Origin: Burkholderiales bacterium RIFOXYD12_FULL_59_19
GTDB taxonomy: Bacteria > Pseudomonadota > Gammaproteobacteria > Burkholderiales > Burkholderiaceae_C
Assembly (NCBI GenBank): GCA_001771065.1
Contig: MESQ01000069.1
Location: 1 to 64,000, forward strand
Direction of reading: 5' to 3'
Length of the DNA: 64,000 bases
The notes under the pieces are model-generated. The model was not told the DNA's origin. It made no database searches and was given only the letters and a program-made list of their open reading frames with translations. The position numbers were made by a program, and so were the translations under genes. How positions within the stretch are numbered: the stretch's first letter is position 1; the number at the start of each line of letters is the position of its first letter. This document shows, piece by piece, positions 57,152 through 64,000 of this stretch.

Positions 57152-58519
57152 ATGCCCTTTTACGAAATTCTGTCCATCGCGCTGATGGGGACCTTCATCC
57201 TGGCCCTGTTCCTTGGCTATCCGGTCGCATGGCTGCTGGCGGGTGTGTCGATGCTGTTTGCCGCTATTGCCATCACCTTGACGACCCAGTTCGGCATAGA
57301 TACTTTTCTATTGACCAGTTGGGTCAAGTTCTCCGGCATCATTGACCGCTTCGACGCCATCATGTCGAACTGGGTATTGGTGTCGCTGCCGATGTTTGTT
57401 TACATGGGCCTGATGCTGGACCGTTCGGGCGTGGCTGACGTCATGATGCGCAATTTCGTCAAGGTGTTTGGCGGTATTCGCGGCGGGCTTGGCCTGACCG
57501 TGATCGTCATCGGCATTCTGCTCGCCGCCTCCACCGGCATCGTCGGCGCCTCGGTGGTGTTGTTGGCCATGCTGTCCATGCCCATCATGCTGCAACACCA
57601 TTACTCAAAGCCGCTGGCCTGCGGCATTGTGGCGGCGTCGGGCACGCTCGGTATTTTGATTCCGCCGTCCATCATGCTGGTGCTGATGGCCGATCAGGTG
57701 TCGGTCTCGGTGGGCGATCTGTTCATGGGTGCGCTGGTCCCCGGATTGCTGTTGGGTGTGCTCTACATGATCTTTGTTATGTTGGTGGGTATCTTCCGTC
57801 CCGACATCGTGCCGCCGCGCCCGGCGGATGCCGAGAAACTCACGGTGCGCCAGATCGGCATGGCTTTCCTGTCTACCATTCCAACCTTTGGTCTGATCCT
57901 GGTGGTGTTGGGCTCGATTTTTTTCGGCATTGCCACACCGACCGAAGCTTCCGGTCTGGGTGCCTTCGGTGCCATGGTCCTGGCGGCCGCCAATGGCAAG
58001 CTGAATTGGAAAGTCATACGTCAGGTCGGCCTTGACACCACCACCACCACCTGCTTTATTTTTGCCATCTTTATCGGCGCCACCGTGTTCGCCTATGTGC
58101 TGCGCATGATTGGCGGCGACGAATTGATCACCGAAATGTTCAAGGGTACCGGTCTGGGCCCCAATGGCCTGGTGATGTTGGTGCTGGCGGTGGTCTTTGT
58201 CGCCGGATTTTTCCTTGACTGGTTCGAGATTGTGCTGATCATCCTGCCACTGCTGGCTCCGGTCATCAAACATGCCGGCCTCGACATGACCTGGTTCCTG
58301 ATTCTGGTTGCGCTGATGCTGCAAACGTCTTTCCTCACGCCGCCAGTCGGCTTTTCGCTGTTCTACCTGAAAGGGGTTGTGCCCAAGGGTGTGACCATCC
58401 GCGACATCTACATTGGCGTGATACCGTTCGTGGCGCTGCAAATGATGATGGTGGCGATCTGCTTCCAGTGGCCGCAAGTCATTCTTTGGTTGCCCGAGCA
58501 GATGTATGGGGCCAAGTAA
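57152..58519 (+). CDS. dctM: TRAP transporter large permease (DctM family)
   Basis: This 455-residue sodium-coupled permease has about 12 membrane segments and the DctM core, with AASTGIVGASVVLLAMLSMPIML, ASGTLGILIPPSIMLVLMADQ and FLDWFEIVLIILPLLAPVI. It completes the dctPQM transporter. ATG at 57152. The following gene starts 48 bases downstream with its own ribosome binding site. Confidence 0.93.
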   Translation: MPFYEILSIALMGTFILALFLGYPVAWLLAGVSMLFAAIAITLTTQFGIDTFLLTSWVKFSGIIDRFDAIMSNWVLVSLPMFVYMGLMLDRSGVADVMMRNFVKVFGGIRGGLGLTVIVIGILLAASTGIVGASVVLLAMLSMPIMLQHHYSKPLACGIVAASGTLGILIPPSIMLVLMADQVSVSVGDLFMGALVPGLLLGVLYMIFVMLVGIFRPDIVPPRPADAEKLTVRQIGMAFLSTIPTFGLILVVLGSIFFGIATPTEASGLGAFGAMVLAAANGKLNWKVIRQVGLDTTTTTCFIFAIFIGATVFAYVLRMIGGDELITEMFKGTGLGPNGLVMLVLAVVFVAGFFLDWFEIVLIILPLLAPVIKHAGLDMTWFLILVALMLQTSFLTPPVGFSLFYLKGVVPKGVTIRDIYIGVIPFVALQMMMVAICFQWPQVILWLPEQMYGAK

Positions 58520-58567
58520 GCCGTCCTGATTTGGTAAAGTGTGCCGTCACTTCATCAAGGAGCAATC

Positions 58568-60418
58568 GTGAGCACAACGACGCACGCCTGGCGTTTTTTC
58601 AGGGCCGGAGGTTTTGACCAGGTTCGCCTGGACACGGCAGACGATCTGCTGGCGCTGGCGCAACTGGATCAAAAACTGTGGGTCGCCTTGTCCTGCCCTG
58701 TTAAAGGTATTGAGTTCGACGCCCGCACGCTGGAACTGATCGATACTGATACCGACGGTCATGTGCGGGCGCCGGAACTTCTGCAAGCCATTGCCTGGGC
58801 CCATGAGCGCTTGCTTGACAGCGCCATCCTGGCGCAAAAATTTACCGGTTTGCCCATCACCGCGATCCGTCAGGATGATGCTGTTGGCGCGCAGATCCAT
58901 GCCGCAGCCATGGCATTGGCGCAAGATGCTGGCAAATCTGACGCCGACCGCCTGACGGTGGAAGAAACCAGCGCCGCGCGTAATGGCCACGCTGCTCGCG
59001 CGCAAAACGCCTGGGAGGCCGCTGGGCAAGCGCTGCAGGTGCTGGGTCAGACCACCGGCGCTGGCTTCGGCTTGGTGACGGCACTCGATCAAAAAGTGGA
59101 AGATTATTTTGTTCGTTGCCAACTGGCTGTTTTTGACGAGCGTGCCAGTGTGGCACTCAATGTGTCAGAAGACGCCTTAAAAGCCTTGGCGCCGACGGCG
59201 CTGCAAGCCAACACGCCAGCCATCACTGATCTGCCGCTGGCGCATGTCACGCCGGCGGGCAGCCTGCCCCTGGCGCGCGGTCTGAATCCGGCCTGGGCTG
59301 ACCAGGTGGCTGCGCTGCGCGATCAGGTGGTGCGGCCCTTGCTGGGGACGCAAGACACCTTGAGTGCGGCCGACTGGCAAGCCATCAAAGCCCGATTTGC
59401 GCCCTATGCCGCCTGGCTGGCCGTCAAGCCCGACCCCAATGCCGTGACCGATGGCGTGCGTGACCTCGAAAAACTGTCGCGTTATGTGCGCGACCTGCAG
59501 AGTCTGGCCAATAATTTTGTCGCCTTCAAAGACTTTTATACCGCCCAGGGCAAAGCCACGTTTCAGGTGGGCACGCTGTACCTCGATGGGCGCTCTTGTG
59601 ACCTGTGTGTGGCGGTGAACGATGCTGCCAAACATGCGGCCATGGCCTCGATGGCGCGCATCTGCCTGGTCTATTGCGACTGCGTGCGTGGCGCTGAAAA
59701 AATGAGCGTGGCGGCGGCATTTACCGCAGGTGACTCCGATCAGTTGATGGTGGGGCGCAACGGCGTGTTTTACGATCGCCTGGGCCGTGACTGGGATGCC
59801 ACCATTGCCAAGATCATCGACCACCCGATCAGCTTGCGCCAGGCCTTTTGGTCGCCCTACAAACAATTGGCACGGCTGGTGAGTTCGCAGGTGCAAAAAA
59901 TGGCGGCCAGCAAAGCCAAGGCCTCGGATGACAAACTGGCGGCCCTGGCCACGCAGGCCGGTCAATCAGCCAACACGCCAGCCCCCAAGGCCGTGGCGCC
60001 GGCAGCGTTTGATGTGGCCAAATTTGCCGGTATCTTTGCCGCCATTGGCCTCGCGCTCGGTGCCATTGGTACCGCTTTGGCTGCGCTGTTGGGTGGACTG
60101 TTCAGCCTGAGCTGGTGGCAAATTCCGCTGGTGTTCCTGGGTGTGATGCTGCTGGTCTCTGGCCCTGCCGTGGTGGTGGCCTGGTTCAAATTGCGCAGTC
60201 GCAACCTGGGGCCAATTCTGGACGCCAATGGCTGGGCCATCAATGCGCGCGCCCGCATCAACATCCCCTTTGGTACCTCGTTGACCCAACTCGCACAATT
60301 GCCAGCCAACGCGCAGCGTTCCATGGTGGACCCTTACGCCGATAAGCCCTTCAGGGCACCCTATGCGCTGGTGGCACTGGTCGTGCTGGCGCTGCTGATT
60401 TGGGTTGTGCGTTCTTAA
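58568..60418 (+). CDS. Uncharacterised membrane protein with EF-hand-like loop and Cys motifs
   Basis: This 616-residue protein is one I do not recognise as a named family. It has a canonical EF-hand loop pattern at residues 59-70 (DTDTDGHVRAPE: D, D, D, G and E in place). A central Cys cluster follows: CDLC at 344-347, then CLVYCDC at 366-372. Two membrane segments are near 487-540 and one is at the extreme C-terminus (597-616). The start is GTG at 58568, with AAGGAG at 58557-58562. It is convergent with tamB, 15 bases apart. Confidence 0.85.
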   Translation: MSTTTHAWRFFRAGGFDQVRLDTADDLLALAQLDQKLWVALSCPVKGIEFDARTLELIDTDTDGHVRAPELLQAIAWAHERLLDSAILAQKFTGLPITAIRQDDAVGAQIHAAAMALAQDAGKSDADRLTVEETSAARNGHAARAQNAWEAAGQALQVLGQTTGAGFGLVTALDQKVEDYFVRCQLAVFDERASVALNVSEDALKALAPTALQANTPAITDLPLAHVTPAGSLPLARGLNPAWADQVAALRDQVVRPLLGTQDTLSAADWQAIKARFAPYAAWLAVKPDPNAVTDGVRDLEKLSRYVRDLQSLANNFVAFKDFYTAQGKATFQVGTLYLDGRSCDLCVAVNDAAKHAAMASMARICLVYCDCVRGAEKMSVAAAFTAGDSDQLMVGRNGVFYDRLGRDWDATIAKIIDHPISLRQAFWSPYKQLARLVSSQVQKMAASKAKASDDKLAALATQAGQSANTPAPKAVAPAAFDVAKFAGIFAAIGLALGAIGTALAALLGGLFSLSWWQIPLVFLGVMLLVSGPAVVVAWFKLRSRNLGPILDANGWAINARARINIPFGTSLTQLAQLPANAQRSMVDPYADKPFRAPYALVALVVLALLIWVVRS

Positions 60419-60433
60419 GGCAAGCTGGTCGCT

Positions 60434-63400
60434 TCAGTCGTAACGCAGGGTCCAGATCAAATCGATGGCGCTTTGCTCGCCGGTTTGTGCGCGCAGCGTC
60501 AGGCGCCGGGACAGGTCATAAAAAATGGTGAATACCCCCAGTGTGCCTGCCAGGCCACTTTCGTAAGCCACATAAAAGTCGTTACTGAGACGTTTGCCAA
60601 TCGTGACTGTGGCGCCCGTGGTGGTGTCGCTGCCGTTGTTGCCGCTGAAGCTCAGTTCATCCAGCCCCAGTGCCTGGGTCAGGCTGGCGCTCGGGCCCTG
60701 ACCGTTGCCACCGAGCAAGGCCAGTGCCGCCTGCTGCAGCAAGGCGGCCTCGCCACCGCTGCCGCTGGCAGAGCGGCCCAGCACCAGCCAGGCCAGCTTT
60801 TCGGCCTCAGGCAAATCGGGTTCGGCGTACAGTCGCACCACCGGTGACAGTGCCGTGCCGTTCACCTGCACCCCGACACGCTGGCTGAGTTTGGGACGAA
60901 TCGCCAGAATGTCCAACATCGGGTTGTCCGCCGGACCGACAAAACGCACGATACCGTGTTCGATGTCTAGGCGTTGACCGTAAGCCCGGTAGGTGCCGCG
61001 TACCGTGCGCACGGTGCCGGTCAGATTGGGTCGCTCCTGGTCGACGGCGTGTAATGACAGCTTGCCCGCCAGCCGGGTGTCCAGGCCGCGACCGCGCACC
61101 TGAAAGTCGGGCCCCAGATCAAGTGCAATCAGCAAGTCAGTCTCAAGCCGCGGGACGTTTGCGGGGCGGGTGTGGCTGGCAGCTGGCGACGGTGCAGCTG
61201 CCTTGACCGTTGTGCCACGCACGACCACGTCAGCGCCCAGCTGTGGTGCACTGTCGTCCGGTAGCGTGATCAGCGCCTGGTCCGCGGCCAGACTGCCACG
61301 CAGTGTCAAGCGGGCATCCCGCAGTTGGGCGGCGATCTTGCCAGACACGACCACGCGCCGATCGGACCGGCTGCTCAGGCGCAAGGCTTTGGCTTGTAGT
61401 TCAAGCGCCATTGATACGCGTGCCAAAAATGGCGCTTCGGCCTTGCCGGGCAGCCAGAACACCGACCCGGTCATGGCCAGTTGGCCGCCGCTACCCGCTG
61501 ACGTGCTTGCGCCCTGCAACATGAAATCTTCAATGTCCATTTGTTGCCCATGCAGTTGGGCCGTGAGGCGGCCTTGGCTGAAGTCGATGCCGTCCACCAC
61601 CGAACGCACCGCCAGATCGCGCGCTTGCAGGCTGCCTTCCCATTGCGGGTCAGCCAGCGTGCCGCTCAGGATCATGTTGGCATCCATGGTGCCGCGCAGG
61701 CGCCAGCCGGGGGGCGCCAGCACCGACCAGGCGTCCACGGGTGGCATCTGCATTTGCAGGCTGCCGCCAATCGGCAGCTTCTTGTCCAGGATCCAGCCAC
61801 TTGCCTGCGGCTGAAGCTGGGTACTGAAGGCCAGCAGCGCCTTGCCGGCGCGCAAGCTGTCCCAGCGCAGGCTGCTCGACAGGTAGCCGGCGTCCAGGTT
61901 GAGCTCCAGTCGGGCTTCGTGCATCTCGGCCGGAAGTAGTACCTGGGGGTTGTTGTCGGTGCGCAGGCGCAAGTCGCCGGCGCTGCGCTCCAGAGTGGCG
62001 CTCAGGTGCAAGGCATCGGTCTGGCTGGCATTCCAGCTTCCGACCAGGATCAGGTCGCTGCTCAAGCCCAGGTCGTCCATGGTTTTTCCGCTCAGGGTAT
62101 CGAGCCAGGCCAGCGGCAGTTGGCTGATCTGGCCTTGACTGTGCCATTGGGTTTGGGCTGGGGCCTGCTTTGGGGTCCGGGCAAGCGGCTGTGACCAGCG
62201 CGCGGCTTGCCAGTTCAGCCGGACTTCTCCGGGCTGGGGGCCTGTCAGCCGGGCGCTGCCGGCTGACAGGCTTAAGGTGTTGTGTGTGACCGTCGCCAAC
62301 CAGTCCAGAATCACTGCTTGACGGCTGGTCGGGTCGGTCTGCAAAGTCCAACGGCCCGGGTATTGGCTGTCCTGGGCCGTGAGTTTGAGCTGGTCCAGAC
62401 TGGCTTGCCAGTGGCCGGTGGTGAGCCAGACTGCCCTGGCTTGGGTCTGCCAATTCAACTGCCGGGCGCCGATGTCGGCGCGGCCTTGGGTACGCAATGT
62501 CAGGGCGGACAGGGCGCCAGACAGATCTGCCTCAAGCCCAAGTAGCCGCCCCTCGCCGGGTGCTGACCCCGGGGTGGCGGGACTGCTGCGCCAAGCCAGT
62601 TGGGGTGCGCGCAGGCGGGCATCAAGCTGCAGGCGTCGGCCCTGCTGCTGCCAGCCGCCTTGCCAGTGGACATCAAGCTGGGCCGCTCCACGCAGGCTGA
62701 TGTCTTGAAAACCACTGGTCATGGTCGGCCAGCGCTTGAGCCATTGGCTGGCCAGGCTGGCATCCGTCATGTTGAGGGCCAGCGTGCCTTGGCCGTCCTG
62801 GCTCGTCAGGCGACCGTCAAGCCGACCCTGCACGCCGGGCAGGTTGAAAGCCAGCTTGCCCTGGGTGGCCTGGGTGTTCATGTGGTAGGCCAGACTGCCT
62901 TCAAGGTGTGCGTCTTGCGCATCAATGGCCAAGGCGCTCAATGTCACCTGCGGTGATTCCCACACACCTTGCGCCTGCAGGCTTTGCAAACGCAAGGTGT
63001 GCAGACTGGTCGGTGGTGGCCTGGCCTGGCCTGATTTGTCCCGGTCTGGCGCGGCTGCCAGCTGCAGGTCAAAGCTGATGCCGCTGGCGCTTTGTTGCGC
63101 CTTTAGCGTGCCACCCATGGCGCTGCTGGCCAGTCGGGTGTCGATGGCGCCGGGGTTGACTTTGCGCAGGGTGGCAACGCCCTGCCACTGCCCGGTTTCA
63201 AATTGGCCTGAGCCTGTGATGCTGCCGCCAGCACCTGTGGCTCGCAAGGACTGCAGCGCCCATTGCGCGTGGTCGTAGGTCAGATCGGCCTGCAAGCTGT
63301 CAAGCGGCAGGCGCTGCTGGTTCCATGGCCCGGGCAGGGTGTTGCTCAGCTTGACCCGGCCAAGCCATGCGGTACCGCGTGGTGTCACGCTGGCCTCGCC

Positions 63401-64000
63401 GCTGAGCTGGGTTTGCGGCGCTTGTGGCCACAGCGCGACCAGATTCAAGCCTTGCCATTGGGCCTGAGCCCGGATGATGGACTGGGCTTGCCAGGGGGCA
63501 ATCTGGGCTGATAGCTCGGCTTGCATTGCCCCCGACGGGGTCGGCTGCACCGCCGCGCCAGCCGTGGGCACCGGCTTGAGGCTGGCCTGCAGGGCCAGCG
63601 TCGCGTCCGGCCCGGCCAACTGGCCCGTGAGTTGGGCCGTGGCGGCGACGGTTAAGGTTTGTCGACTGGACGGCAGAGTGGTGAGAACCAAGCCCTGGGC
63701 TTGCAGGGCCAGCGCCATGGGGGCGGTGGCCTGCAATTGGCCGCTGAGCTGGTAAGTCGCAGACGAGACCTGGCCGCGGCCCTGTGCCAGCGTGTGGGCT
63801 TGGCCGTCAAATCGGTAGTGGCCACTGAGCTCAGTGGCTTGCAGTGTGGTGGCACCCGACCAGTTGAGGCTGGCCACTTTGAACGGCACATCCAGCGCGA
63901 TCAGCAGGCGCAAGTCGGTGGGGGGCGTTGGGGTGGCACCGGTAGGGGTGCGCTGGTCATCAATTTGGAGCGAGGCCACGCTCAACTCACTCAGGCGCAG
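60434..64000 (-). CDS. tamB: TamB, translocation and assembly module (C-terminal part)
   Basis: This is the 3' part of a very large gene; 1188 residues are visible and the frame continues past the right edge. Long beta-rich repeats of Ala, Gln, Gly and Leu are typical of bridge-like lipid transfer proteins. The end is the conserved TamB C-terminal domain (formerly DUF490): TGTVRTVRGTYRAYGQ, FVGPADNPMLDILA, VRLYAEPDLPEAEKLAWLVLGR and the final VGVF-like tail. TamB spans the periplasm and helps move phospholipids and assemble outer membrane proteins. tamA would be expected upstream, outside the window. Confidence 0.93.
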   Translation of the reverse strand: MRLSELSVASLQIDDQRTPTGATPTPPTDLRLLIALDVPFKVASLNWSGATTLQATELSGHYRFDGQAHTLAQGRGQVSSATYQLSGQLQATAPMALALQAQGLVLTTLPSSRQTLTVAATAQLTGQLAGPDATLALQASLKPVPTAGAAVQPTPSGAMQAELSAQIAPWQAQSIIRAQAQWQGLNLVALWPQAPQTQLSGEASVTPRGTAWLGRVKLSNTLPGPWNQQRLPLDSLQADLTYDHAQWALQSLRATGAGGSITGSGQFETGQWQGVATLRKVNPGAIDTRLASSAMGGTLKAQQSASGISFDLQLAAAPDRDKSGQARPPPTSLHTLRLQSLQAQGVWESPQVTLSALAIDAQDAHLEGSLAYHMNTQATQGKLAFNLPGVQGRLDGRLTSQDGQGTLALNMTDASLASQWLKRWPTMTSGFQDISLRGAAQLDVHWQGGWQQQGRRLQLDARLRAPQLAWRSSPATPGSAPGEGRLLGLEADLSGALSALTLRTQGRADIGARQLNWQTQARAVWLTTGHWQASLDQLKLTAQDSQYPGRWTLQTDPTSRQAVILDWLATVTHNTLSLSAGSARLTGPQPGEVRLNWQAARWSQPLARTPKQAPAQTQWHSQGQISQLPLAWLDTLSGKTMDDLGLSSDLILVGSWNASQTDALHLSATLERSAGDLRLRTDNNPQVLLPAEMHEARLELNLDAGYLSSSLRWDSLRAGKALLAFSTQLQPQASGWILDKKLPIGGSLQMQMPPVDAWSVLAPPGWRLRGTMDANMILSGTLADPQWEGSLQARDLAVRSVVDGIDFSQGRLTAQLHGQQMDIEDFMLQGASTSAGSGGQLAMTGSVFWLPGKAEAPFLARVSMALELQAKALRLSSRSDRRVVVSGKIAAQLRDARLTLRGSLAADQALITLPDDSAPQLGADVVVRGTTVKAAAPSPAASHTRPANVPRLETDLLIALDLGPDFQVRGRGLDTRLAGKLSLHAVDQERPNLTGTVRTVRGTYRAYGQRLDIEHGIVRFVGPADNPMLDILAIRPKLSQRVGVQVNGTALSPVVRLYAEPDLPEAEKLAWLVLGRSASGSGGEAALLQQAALALLGGNGQGPSASLTQALGLDELSFSGNNGSDTTTGATVTIGKRLSNDFYVAYESGLAGTLGVFTIFYDLSRRLTLRAQTGEQSAIDLIWTLRYD

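Overview
This window is a densely packed housekeeping stretch of a betaproteobacterial chromosome. The family-level pointers are the combination of leuC-entericidin-leuD-leuB-asd-fimV-truA-trpFBA-accD, gntR-sdhCDAB-sdhE-gltA with a divergent mdh, hemA-prfA-prmC, and rpsP-rimM-trmD-rplS. From memory of such gene orders I place it in the Burkholderiales, most likely Comamonadaceae (Rhodoferax/Polaromonas-like). That placement is inference; no rRNA or marker search was possible. Base composition looks fairly even and moderately GC-rich, with no prophage, CRISPR array or integrase.

Layout. 1-950: a partial gene at the left edge, a degraded SEC-C-like fragment, a gene-poor GC-rich stretch and tRNA-Pro(CGG). 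960-5050: ispB, divergent from rplU-rpmA-obgE-proB. 5077-8750: CNP1-like gene and rppH, divergent from proS and a lytic transglycosylase gene. 8756-14070 (minus strand): the hemA-prfA-prmC-slyX-grxD series, split between prfA and prmC by a complete ISAzo13-like insertion sequence. 14141-18850: small membrane protein, ugpQ, lysS, yggT and a receiver-PAS-GGDEF protein. 18975-24290: rhlE-type helicase, orn, M48 peptidase, pterin dehydratase, rsgA. 24341-29280 (minus): hisC, a CobD-like protein, a Nudix hydrolase and the rplS-trmD-rimM-rpsP translation operon. 29412-31628: GNAT acetyltransferase, pit and its DUF47 partner.

31790-42821 is a tricarboxylic-acid-cycle block: acnB, a CoA-ester lyase and mdh on the minus strand, then a GntR/UTRA regulator, sdhCDAB, sdhE and gltA on the plus strand. 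A 12-bp palindrome lies between mdh and the regulator. 42931-54953 carries leucine synthesis (leuC, D, B), asd, fimV, truA, trpF, trpB, trpA and accD, mostly overlapping or closely spaced. 54970-58519 holds tRNA-Arg(CCT) and a three-gene TRAP transporter. The window ends with an uncharacterised EF-hand/Cys-motif membrane protein and the 3' part of tamB.

I did not find an obvious new multi-gene system. The best candidates for a second look are the leuB-asd spacer (a short Ser/Cys-rich reading frame overlapping one arm of a terminator-like structure), the uncharacterised 616-residue protein at 58568-60418, the structured leaders of rhlE and prfA, the insertion sequence inside an essential translation operon, and the GntR operator in the TCA block.
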